Shown here: positions 1 through 7,294 of the stretch, piece by piece
How the letters are laid out: each line of letters begins with the position of its first letter
How positions within the stretch are numbered: position 1 is the stretch's first letter
Source: a bacterium
Lineage (GTDB): Bacteria > RBG-13-66-14
Assembly: GCA_035528375.1 (NCBI GenBank)
Contig: DATKYS010000103.1
Coordinates: forward strand, 1-39,322
Length of the DNA: 39,322 nucleotides
Reading direction: 5' to 3'
The notes under the pieces: model-generated
What the model saw: only the letters and a program-made list of their open reading frames with translations
The model's database searches: none
Told to the model about the DNA's origin: nothing
Translations under genes and position numbers: made by a program

Positions 1-2889
1 CGGCTTACGGCCCTTCCAACCCTCCTTGGGCACACCCTTTGGGCGTGGCTTTAACTGGTTCTTGTACTGCTCCAGGTGCCGTTTTATCGCCGGGTAGCGT
101 TTGATATCCACGCCGTGGCGGGTGAATATCAGCCAGCGGTCCTTGAACTCGTAGCGCCAGGGCTTCAGGTCCCGGCCCATGAGGAACGGCTTCAGAAGCT
201 CGGCGCTCTTCGGGTCCTCGGCTATCAGGCGGTCCTTGGTGGGACCGTCCACGATGAAGGCCTCGTTGAAGCCGGTGAGCACCCCGCGGTAGATTTCCCC
301 GACGACCTCCCTGAGCGGCCGCCCGGCGGCCACGATTTTGTCGAAAACCGCCTTGACCTCGGGCCGCAGGAAGCGGTAGCCGTCGTCGGCCAGGTCGGAC
401 TGGACCACCTCGAAGCTCCCCCGCTCGACCTTCTCCGAAAAATCGCCGTAGTCCAGGTCGGGGAGCTGGTAGTAGGCCAGGCGGCGCCCGCCGTCCGCCT
501 TCCGGTTCTTGAAAACCGGCACCACGGGGTAGGTGGTCTGGTCCTCGAAGGGCTGGAGGTCGCCGAAGTCAACCCAGCGCCGGATGGTGACGTTGTTTCG
601 CAGCCAACGGCGCAGCTTTTCGCCGAAGCCGGTGCGGGCGTAGGTGCCCGAGGAGATGAAGGTCAGGTAGCCGCCGGGCTTCAAAAGCTCGAACCCGCGC
701 TTGTAGAAGGGGACGTAGATGTCGCAGACGCTCGTGTAAACGTCTTCGTAGTGCCTGGCGAGCTTTTCCTTGTACCCGCCCTCGAACTTCTCCTGGCGCA
801 CGTAGGGCGGGTTGGCGATGACGATGTCGAATCCCTCGCGTCCCTCGCGCCAGACCTCGCCGAAGAAGAGCCGGAAGGGGAAGAAGGGGAGCGGTTTTTC
901 GGCGTCCCGAGCCTGGAGCACGATGCCCCGCAGACGGGCCTCGGCCTCGATTAAGGCCTGCCGTTCCTGTTCCAGCTTCTTCGTGCTGCGCTTGGCGACG
1001 GCCTGGTCGTGGACCTTCCATTTACGTTTAATTTCCATCAGCCCCTCGTCAACCGCGCCCTCGACGACGGCCAGCACGGCCTTCTGTATCTCCTCCTCCA
1101 GCTCCTTCCGCTCCGCGGCGGTGTGTGCGTTGAAGTAGCTTTCCTCCAGCTCGATCAGTTTCTCCTGGGCCTTCGCCACCTTGGGGGTCTGGATGCCCAA
1201 CTCCCCGTCACCGCCGCCGGCGACGGGGTAAATGGGGATGCCCTCTATCTCCTCGATGAGCGAGTCCCCGACCATGAACTTGAAGTCGAGGTTGGGGAGA
1301 GGCTCGACCTCGTCGGGGCTGCGCTGTTCGACGACCAGGGAGAGCCAGAGGCGCAGGCGGGCGATTTCGATGGCCTCGGATTTGATGTCCACGCCGTAGA
1401 GGTTGTCGGCGATGATTTTCATCTTTCGCTCGGCGGCGACGTTCGAGTCGGGTCGGATGCGCTCGCCGCGTATGACCCCGGCGGCCCGGTAGACCTGCAT
1501 CAGGTTGTGCATCATGCCCAGGGGGAAGGCCCCGGAACCCACGGCGGGGTCGAGGACCTTCACATTCTCCAACGCGTCCAGGACCCTCTTCGCCGCCGCC
1601 TGGTTCAGGCTGTATCCCAGGTCCTCGCCGTGCTCCTCCTTCCACTCGGCCTCTTGCAGCTTCTCGATGTCCAGGAGCTCCTCCAGAGATTCGCGCCCGA
1701 TGCCGGTCTGGTCGGCCAGGTATCCCAGGAGGCTCTCGCGGCACATGAAGTCCACGATGGGCCGCGGGGTGTAGTAGACGCCTTCCTTCTTCCGCTCCTC
1801 TTCCTCCAGGAGGTTCTCCAAAACCTTGCCGAGCATCTCGGGGTCCACGGCGACCTCCTGGTCGAGCGGGGTGGACTCCTCGATGGTGAAGTTGTAGCGG
1901 TCGAAGATGTCCAGGAGGCCGTCGCCCTCGCCCTGGCGGAGGTGGTCGGTGGAGAAGAAGTCGTTGGGGAGGGGCAGCAGCTCGTCGGTGTCGAAGGCGT
2001 AGTCCGGGGTGAAGAGGCCGCCGTTGAGGTAGGGGATGGACTTGTAGGGGTCGGGCAGGCCCTCACGTTTATCGGGTGTGTTCAGGCACCTGAACCAGAC
2101 GGTTTCCAGCACGTCGCGGTAAAAGTTCTTGCCCTTCTCGTCGGCCTTCCAGAATTCTTTGCGGAGGAAGTCGGTGTCGTCGCCCAGCCAGCCCTTGCGC
2201 TGGAGGAAGTAGAGGAACATGACGCGGCCCATGAGGCGCTGGGCGAACTCGTTGGGCCGGTGCTGAGTGGATGCGTCGCCGAACATGGCTCGGTTGGCCT
2301 TCGGCAACTGCCCGCTCAGACGGAGGTAGAGCCCGTGGTATTCCTCGTAAAATTCCTTGGTGACCGCGTTGACGTCGAAGGCCCTGTCGAAGCACTGCTC
2401 CTGGATTTTAAAGAGGTCGTCGCTTTCGGCGTACAAGAGGGCCAGGCGCTCGACGACGGTGCGCTTGGGCCTGCCGGCCTCGACGTATATGCGCCGGAAT
2501 ACACGGCGCCCCCGGGTTCTCTCCTTTTCGGCGACCAGCTTGACGCTGGTGAAGTCCCAGAAGCGGCGCTCCTCATCGGAGAAGACGACGAAGAGGAAGG
2601 GGAAGTCGCGTTCGAGTTGCTTGAAGATGGCGCGCTGGGGCGAGCGGGGGAGGAAATCCCGCCCGTGGATGGTCCTGGCGGGGATGGTTACGTGGGCGAT
2701 GTTGAACTGACCGCGGCGGTTGATGATGCGCGCCTCGGCGACGTTCTCCCTGGCTAAGCCGTCACCCCAACCGCTGTGGTCCACCGGCTCGTCGAAGACT
2801 TCGTAGTTGAGCTTCGCGAAGAGATTCTGGATTGCGCCAAGCTCGGTCAGGTTGGTCAGGTATTCGGCAACCTGTTTCGGGGTGACCAT
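1..2889 (-). CDS. Eco57I-type DNA methyltransferase / restriction-modification protein, 3' end beyond window
   Basis: This is one continuous reading frame of 963 codons on the minus strand with no stop before the left edge. It starts at ATG 2889, with GGGGAGG just upstream. About 370 N-terminal residues of helical sequence precede the N6-adenine methyltransferase core: GVYYTPRPIVDFM near residue 370, the SAM-binding motif LDPAVGSGAF near 447, YGVDIKSEAIEIARLRLW downstream, and the catalytic motif IANPPYVRQ with NPPY near 693. A C-terminal TaqI/Eco57I-like target-recognition region follows (GFNEAFIVDGP, then FLMGRDLKPW), and it is still running at position 1. The arrangement fits Eco57I-class enzymes (type IIG or PglX-like). 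No BREX partner genes are in view. Whether the N-terminus holds an active nuclease is not clear by eye. Composition is high-GC like the housekeeping genes, so there is no sign of recent transfer. Confidence 0.9.
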   Translation of the reverse strand, partial: MVTPKQVAEYLTNLTELGAIQNLFAKLNYEVFDEPVDHSGWGDGLARENVAEARIINRRGQFNIAHVTIPARTIHGRDFLPRSPQRAIFKQLERDFPFLFVVFSDEERRFWDFTSVKLVAEKERTRGRRVFRRIYVEAGRPKRTVVERLALLYAESDDLFKIQEQCFDRAFDVNAVTKEFYEEYHGLYLRLSGQLPKANRAMFGDASTQHRPNEFAQRLMGRVMFLYFLQRKGWLGDDTDFLRKEFWKADEKGKNFYRDVLETVWFRCLNTPDKREGLPDPYKSIPYLNGGLFTPDYAFDTDELLPLPNDFFSTDHLRQGEGDGLLDIFDRYNFTIEESTPLDQEVAVDPEMLGKVLENLLEEEERKKEGVYYTPRPIVDFMCRESLLGYLADQTGIGRESLEELLDIEKLQEAEWKEEHGEDLGYSLNQAAAKRVLDALENVKVLDPAVGSGAFPLGMMHNLMQVYRAAGVIRGERIRPDSNVAAERKMKIIADNLYGVDIKSEAIEIARLRLWLSLVVEQRSPDEVEPLPNLDFKFMVGDSLIEEIEGIPIYPVAGGGDGELGIQTPKVAKAQEKLIELEESYFNAHTAAERKELEEEIQKAVLAVVEGAVDEGLMEIKRKWKVHDQAVAKRSTKKLEQERQALIEAEARLRGIVLQARDAEKPLPFFPFRLFFGEVWREGREGFDIVIANPPYVRQEKFEGGYKEKLARHYEDVYTSVCDIYVPFYKRGFELLKPGGYLTFISSGTYARTGFGEKLRRWLRNNVTIRRWVDFGDLQPFEDQTTYPVVPVFKNRKADGGRRLAYYQLPDLDYGDFSEKVERGSFEVVQSDLADDGYRFLRPEVKAVFDKIVAAGRPLREVVGEIYRGVLTGFNEAFIVDGPTKDRLIAEDPKSAELLKPFLMGRDLKPWRYEFKDRWLIFTRHGVDIKRYPAIKRHLEQYKNQLKPRPKGVPKEGWKGRKP

Positions 2890-3009
2890 CCATTCCTCCC
2901 CAGCGGGTCGGTGCAGACCCACGAGCCCGGATTGAAGCAAGCCCGACTCATCGAATACTAACACAGGAGGATGACACGGAGGGTCATCGTGCTTCCAAAG
3001 TTTGGGCGT

Positions 3010-3141
3010 GACCCCCTCTGTGTGGGAGAAGGCTCGTCTTACTGGAGAGGGTGAGGGCTGCATTAATAAAAACGGGCGGACCAGAAGGACCGCCCCTACA
3101 TCATCGCAGACCGCCTGGCACGGGTCGGGGTTCTCGCCCCC
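3010..3141. repeat. Composite intergenic repeat, copy 1
   Basis: This space between two minus-strand genes holds a CCCTCT...GGGAGAAGG module, then GGGTGAGGGCTGCATTA, a short A-run, a GC-rich hairpin (GGGCGG...CCGCCC) and CCTACATCATCGCA. The same order of parts recurs near 19.9-20.1 kb and 24.1-24.3 kb. It is non-coding in every frame examined. Confidence 0.75.
3068..3096 (-). terminator. Repeat-derived intrinsic terminator after the FAD-oxidase-like gene
   Basis: Read on the minus strand, a GGGCGG/CCGCCC stem (one A-A mismatch, then a CC/GG inner stem and a 4-nt loop) is followed by GTTTTTATTA. It lies about 45 nt after the stop of the gene ending at 3142, so it would end the potassium/FAD transcript. 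Confidence 0.6.
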
Positions 3142-4104
3142 CTACGCGAGCGCCGCCGCGGGGACCAGCCGCGCGTCCGGCCAAAGCTCCTCGAGCACGA
3201 CGTTCGGCGGCGGAGCGGATACACCGGCGGGCGGATCCTCGTAAAATGCCAGCCACGGCCCGGCCAGCGGATCAGCGACGACCGCGTTCCCCCCCTCCGG
3301 CGGCTCGAAGCCGACCACGACGCGCGCCCCGATAGGCAGGCTCTCCCGGAGCTCCGCCTTCCGTTTCACCCACTCCCCCGGCCCCGACTCGGTGAACCCC
3401 AGTCCGGCGAGGATTTTCCCCCCCTCGTCGGCCCGCATACCGGCGACCCACGCGGCCAGCTCCGCCGAATCCCCGGACGCGAGTAATTCCACCCCGCCCA
3501 GGCCCGGCGTTCTCCACAGGGGGCCGTCCTTGGGGAGCGCGAACGCCAGCGCCTCCGTGTACGCGGAAAATTTTTTCACGAAGGAAATCCGCGGCCCGCG
3601 GCGGGGCTTGAGCGTCAGCTCGTACGCGAAGACCGGCAGGCTCGGCCGCCCGACGACCCCGGAGCGCGCCAGGTTGTACCCCGTCACCCCCTTGGCGGTG
3701 ATGCACCCGACGAGGACCGGCGCGTCGGACTCCGGCATCGGCGTGCGCACGCCGTTGAGTTGGCCCAGTCTGCGACCGCCCGCGGGCTGCATCCGGTCCA
3801 GAAAGCCCGAGAGCGCCAGGTCGTAGAGCGTGGCCCGCGGGTCGGTGAGCGGGTCGCCGAAGAGCTCGAGCCCGCGCCGCTCGGCTTCCTGTTCAATATC
3901 GCCTATAGGTGCGCCGACACCCGCCGTCACCCGCAGGTCCTCGGCCGCGACGATGATTTCCCCGTTCAACCGGGAGAGGGAGACCGGCTCGCCCGCCCGT
4001 TCGATCCCGGCCAGGGGCCACGCGCGAAGGGCGCCCCCCACGAGCAGGGGGACGCCCCCGGTCAGCATCGTCGAAAAATCGGCGGCCGTCCGCGGCGCTT
4101 CCAT
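3142..4104 (-). CDS. FAD-binding (PCMH/GlcE-like) oxidase-related protein
   Basis: The 320-residue product looks like the FAD-linked oxidase N-terminal domain of the GlcD/GlcE type. Visible parts are LTGGVPLLVGG near the start, an EDLRVTAGVGAPIGDIEQEAERRGLELF segment (residues about 55-82, typical of the second half of the FAD_binding_4 fold), and a ...TLYDLALSGFLDRMQPAGG... region followed by a VGCITAKGVTGYNLARSGVVG strand-turn region. There is no signal peptide and no iron-sulfur cysteine motif. The ATG directly follows the TAG of the trkA-type gene, so translation is probably coupled. A substrate cannot be inferred. A GlcE-like subunit would need a GlcD-like partner, and none is nearby. 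The family call is moderate and the function is unknown. Confidence 0.65.
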   Translation of the reverse strand: MEAPRTAADFSTMLTGGVPLLVGGALRAWPLAGIERAGEPVSLSRLNGEIIVAAEDLRVTAGVGAPIGDIEQEAERRGLELFGDPLTDPRATLYDLALSGFLDRMQPAGGRRLGQLNGVRTPMPESDAPVLVGCITAKGVTGYNLARSGVVGRPSLPVFAYELTLKPRRGPRISFVKKFSAYTEALAFALPKDGPLWRTPGLGGVELLASGDSAELAAWVAGMRADEGGKILAGLGFTESGPGEWVKRKAELRESLPIGARVVVGFEPPEGGNAVVADPLAGPWLAFYEDPPAGVSAPPPNVVLEELWPDARLVPAAALA

Positions 4105-4779
4105 CTACAGGGACAGCGCGAGCTGGTTGATCTCCTCGTTCGGGCCGAAGACGATGATGATGTCGTCCTGGCTCACCTGGGTCACCGCCTGGGGCGAGGC
4201 GTCCACGATGGGCGGGGTGCCGGGCTTGGCGTCGGGCGGCGGGTTCTTCAGCACCGCCACGATCCGCACCTTCGACGTGGAGAGCTCGCCCAGCGGCACG
4301 TCCTTATAGCCCCTTGGCAGGCGGACGTGCGCCAGGCCGACCCCCGGAGCCACGCGCGCGAACCGCGTGATGTTCGGCACCAGCACCGCCTGCACCAGGT
4401 TGGCGGCGATGTCGCGCTCCGGGTAGATGACCCGGTCAATGCCGATTTTGCGCAGCACGCGGCCGTGCTCCTCGCTGAGCGCCCGCGAGATGACCAGCTT
4501 GACGCCGATCTCCTTGCAGTTCAGCGATGCCAGGGTGTTCGACTCGAAGTCGTTGCCGATGGCGATGATGGCCACGTCGTCGCGGTCCACGCCCTGGGCC
4601 ACGAGTGCGGCCTTGTCCGTGGCGTCCAGCGCGGCCGCCACCGCCACGAACTCCTTGATCAACTCCACGCGGGTGATGTCCTCGTCGTAGGCGCTGACGC
4701 CGTCGCGCTGCACGTCGGCGAGCATCCGCGCCACCGCCATCCCGAACTCACCCAATCCGATCACAGAGTAGGAACGCAT
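4105..4779 (-). CDS. Potassium uptake regulatory subunit, KtrA/TrkA family
   Basis: This is a 224-residue cytoplasmic protein with an RCK_N Rossmann domain (SVIGLGEFGMAVARML near residues 4-18, with the GxGxxG nucleotide loop) and a C-terminal RCK_C domain (residues about 140-224). A single RCK unit of this length is the KtrA form rather than the double-RCK E. coli TrkA. It would form an octameric ring that gates the TrkH/KtrB channel in response to nucleotides. The probable channel gene lies at 7295-9094 in the same direction, but two AT-rich restriction-modification genes separate them. The start is ATG 4779 with GGAG seven bases upstream. It is directly followed by the FAD-oxidase-like gene with no spacer. 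Confidence 0.9.
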   Translation of the reverse strand: MRSYSVIGLGEFGMAVARMLADVQRDGVSAYDEDITRVELIKEFVAVAAALDATDKAALVAQGVDRDDVAIIAIGNDFESNTLASLNCKEIGVKLVISRALSEEHGRVLRKIGIDRVIYPERDIAANLVQAVLVPNITRFARVAPGVGLAHVRLPRGYKDVPLGELSTSKVRIVAVLKNPPPDAKPGTPPIVDASPQAVTQVSQDDIIIVFGPNEEINQLALSL

Positions 4780-4792
4780 GTGTTGCTCCAGT

Positions 4793-6325
4793 TTATAACT
4801 TAAACAACTCTGTTTGTACTTTACATGGTTTAGCTAAATTATATCGCTCCGCGATATAATTCGGTATTGGTAATTTCTCTAGTGAACGAGGTTCTACTTT
4901 GAGTGCCCCTCCTCCATACGATTTTCCGACAAGGGACAGATTATTAACAACTTCTGCGTCAGATAACATTTTGAATAAATTATTTATATATTCTTTTTCT
5001 ATATAATGAGGGTAAACGCATAAAAAACCTGTCAGTGGCACTACCCCGGAATAATTACGGATAAAACGTGCATTGCGTCTACCAAGATATGCAAATAGAA
5101 TGGGTGGTGGTATACGTTTTTCCATTTGATACCAGGGGTTTCTCATTGATATCAAGGGTTTATTAGGTAATCCAATTTCATATCCTCTTATTAGATAATC
5201 GCGGACTTGAAGAGGAAATGCATCTAATAATCGGTTATCAGGTGAGAAAAGCAATGTTGGCCTTCCTTTAGCATCAAGTATATCAAGTAATTCATTGGTT
5301 ATTTCATTTCCGGGCACATCTCGTGTACGACTTACAGCTGGTACTAGAAGATCATCCGGTATCTGTAATTTTTCTACTTGTTTTTTTGTAAGAAAGAAAA
5401 AGTCATTAGCTCCGGTTGCAATTCCACGCATAACCGAAGCAAAATCTAAAAGTATGTGTTCACAGCGTTCATTATCAAGAGGTGGCCTTGATAGTCCTGT
5501 ACTTAGGCCTTCATTTAGCTTTCTTTTATGAACTATCAGTTCAGCAGCATGGTTACTTTGAAAATCAGAACGTACCCATTCTTTAAATTTTGAGGTGTTT
5601 GGTTCGGTACATTTAACCCAATAGAAGAAATCCTTCCGCTCAGTATTCTTTATCAAAAAGATAATTGCATTGGTGTCCACACCCGGGAAAGGAGTTGCAG
5701 CCGGAGAGAAGGTTATCACAGCATCCAACCTATATTTTTGTGTTATCCAATTCCACAAATCTAACGCGAAAACACCCTCACACGTATCCGCAGGCATTAT
5801 AAAAGCTAGTCTACCGCCTTTTTCAAGCAGCTGAAGTGCGCGGATTAAAAAGAAGATATGAAGTCCAGCTCGTCCATCAATTGCCTTTCCAATTGAATTA
5901 TTACACATTCTTTTACATTCAACCTTTATTTCATTTGTTAAACGATGGTGACGAATATAAGGCGGATTAGCGACGATAGCTCTATAAGTAGCATGTGGTG
6001 GATTTATAACGAAATCCCTTATCATTACATTAGACACGTCATGCTCGGTTAAATCCTTCTCTAGCGCCTTACGAATAGCATTTGGATCTATTTCTGTCCC
6101 GATTAGATGTAAGCGATCTAGGGCCATTTCCTTAGCAACTGTCATAGCAGCACGAAAAAATACCCCTGAACCAACGGCTGGATCAAATATATGATCGGGT
6201 CTTTCGTAAAGGACATAACTTACCATTGCCTCTGCTACCCATTCAGGTGTCCAAAATTGCCCCTTCTCCCTGAGAGCTTCTCTCTCGGGTCCTGTTCTAG
6301 GTAGTGTTTGTTGGTATTTTAGCAT
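4793..6325 (-). CDS. DNA adenine methyltransferase of an acquired R-M pair
   Basis: The 510-residue protein has a gamma-type N6-adenine methyltransferase order: KGQFWTPEWVAEAMVSYV (motif X-like, residues about 20-37), FDPAVGSGVFF (SAM-binding motif I, about 45-55), TEIDPNAIRKAL (motif II), and VANPPYIRHH (catalytic motif IV, about 119-128). A C-terminal target-recognition region carries KSYGGGALKVEPRSLEKLPIP-like sequence near the end. It starts with ATG 6325, 2 nt after the stop of the putative endonuclease gene, so the two are co-translated. Composition is much more AT-rich than the flanking potassium genes. The product would protect the host from the adjacent endonuclease. M.AccI-like enzymes are a plausible relative, inferred from the neighbour. 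Confidence 0.9.
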   Translation of the reverse strand: MLKYQQTLPRTGPEREALREKGQFWTPEWVAEAMVSYVLYERPDHIFDPAVGSGVFFRAAMTVAKEMALDRLHLIGTEIDPNAIRKALEKDLTEHDVSNVMIRDFVINPPHATYRAIVANPPYIRHHRLTNEIKVECKRMCNNSIGKAIDGRAGLHIFFLIRALQLLEKGGRLAFIMPADTCEGVFALDLWNWITQKYRLDAVITFSPAATPFPGVDTNAIIFLIKNTERKDFFYWVKCTEPNTSKFKEWVRSDFQSNHAAELIVHKRKLNEGLSTGLSRPPLDNERCEHILLDFASVMRGIATGANDFFFLTKKQVEKLQIPDDLLVPAVSRTRDVPGNEITNELLDILDAKGRPTLLFSPDNRLLDAFPLQVRDYLIRGYEIGLPNKPLISMRNPWYQMEKRIPPPILFAYLGRRNARFIRNYSGVVPLTGFLCVYPHYIEKEYINNLFKMLSDAEVVNNLSLVGKSYGGGALKVEPRSLEKLPIPNYIAERYNLAKPCKVQTELFKL

Positions 6326-6327
6326 TT

Positions 6328-7275
6328 TTAGTTGGATAACCTATCTAAGATGCTTAATGCTTCTGAACTTATCTTTAAGACACCGCCCTCAAACTTCACA
6401 TATGGAAGAATGTGACCGTTTTTATCAACTATATGCGCTGGGATCAAACTAGGCTCTTCTAATGATTCTGCAAGTGGATAAGCATAATGATAATACACTT
6501 TGTAGATTTTCTTACGTGTTGTTGCTCCACCCGGTGCCTGGAATATTTGGGTAGTACCTTCAATTAAACCCTGATTAATTAAATCATTTACGTAATTAAA
6601 AGTTATTCCGTAGGCTCTATCGTAAAACGCGTGCCAAATATGTATTTGAAGACAATTTTTATCCTGCCAATCATTTAAAGGGCCTTTATCTTCTTCTTTG
6701 AGAATTACAGTCGGTAAAACCGTGTTTTTAGGTAAACCGAATTTTCCACCAAGCCTTTTCATAGGTCTTAGCTTTTCACCGTAACCAGGCATTAGAGAGA
6801 CCTTCCATAAACTGTTCTCACATTCAACTGCAAGTAAAGCGTATGATAGTAACTTTCTCATTGGGTCTTTATCTTCGGGTGTAAAGGGTAACTCCTCAAT
6901 TCCACCAACCTCCTTTATAATGCCCTTAACTACCGCTGCATTCGCTTTTCGGAATAACAGCACATCCGGGCGTTTGATCGCCCCGAGGCCCGCATCCTCA
7001 AGCCTTTCAAAGTACAGCTCGTGTTCTTTAGGATCATCCCCCGGTGCTGTTCCGCTGGGTCCATACGGAATAGCGAAATACCTATCAGTATCGTTTACAG
7101 CTTGTATAAGGCGTTTCTCACTCCATACTCCCTGTGACCACCGCATCAAGAAATCGCTACCGCGTAAACGGCGTGGATTTAAGATAAAATCATCCAAAGG
7201 TATCAATTTCTGATACCTGAATTCAAATTCGATATTTTCTAAAGAAAGACTCAGCTCTTTTTCATACAAGTTCAC
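6328..7275 (-). CDS. Putative type II restriction endonuclease, AccI-like
   Basis: This 315-residue protein sits directly upstream of a DNA methyltransferase in the same direction. It resembles what I recall of AccI-family endonucleases (GTMKAC cutters): IKRPDVLLF (residues about 98-106) followed by LLAVECENSLWKV (about 146-158) gives a PD-(D/E)xK-like D...ExE series. Later PTVILKEEDKGPLNDW, a QIHIWHAFYDRAYG stretch and FQAPGGATTRKKIYKVYYHYAYP match that family's character. The start is GTG 7275 with AGGAG six bases upstream. It lies 19 nt after the stop of the channel gene. AT-rich composition marks it, with its methyltransferase, as transferred. The nuclease role is strongly suggested by context; the AccI assignment is from memory and should be treated as tentative. 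Confidence 0.7.
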   Translation of the reverse strand: MNLYEKELSLSLENIEFEFRYQKLIPLDDFILNPRRLRGSDFLMRWSQGVWSEKRLIQAVNDTDRYFAIPYGPSGTAPGDDPKEHELYFERLEDAGLGAIKRPDVLLFRKANAAVVKGIIKEVGGIEELPFTPEDKDPMRKLLSYALLAVECENSLWKVSLMPGYGEKLRPMKRLGGKFGLPKNTVLPTVILKEEDKGPLNDWQDKNCLQIHIWHAFYDRAYGITFNYVNDLINQGLIEGTTQIFQAPGGATTRKKIYKVYYHYAYPLAESLEEPSLIPAHIVDKNGHILPYVKFEGGVLKISSEALSILDRLSN

Positions 7276-7294
7276 TAATGACTCCTGTTTTTCC

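Larger units (their letters stand above)
4793..7275 (-). other. AT-rich restriction-modification cassette inserted in a potassium-uptake operon
   Basis: Base composition falls sharply between about 4790 and 7290 and recovers on both sides inside the trkA-type and trkH-type genes. The cassette carries only the endonuclease and methyltransferase genes, both in host-operon orientation. No transposase, integrase, terminal inverted repeat or obvious target-site duplication is visible at the joins. Confidence 0.75.

Noticed and set aside
1009-2757. Long plus-strand open frame opposite the Eco57I-type gene
   Set aside because: Its translation is a low-complexity Leu/Val/Gly/Glu antisense shadow with no domains, while the minus strand encodes all methyltransferase motifs in one frame.
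1-7275. BREX or other multi-gene phage-defence island
   Set aside because: Only methyltransferase/endonuclease genes are present; no pglZ, brxC, brxL or other partner is seen in the window.
4780-7294. Insertion sequence carrying the restriction-modification pair
   Set aside because: No transposase or terminal inverted repeats were found at the composition joins.
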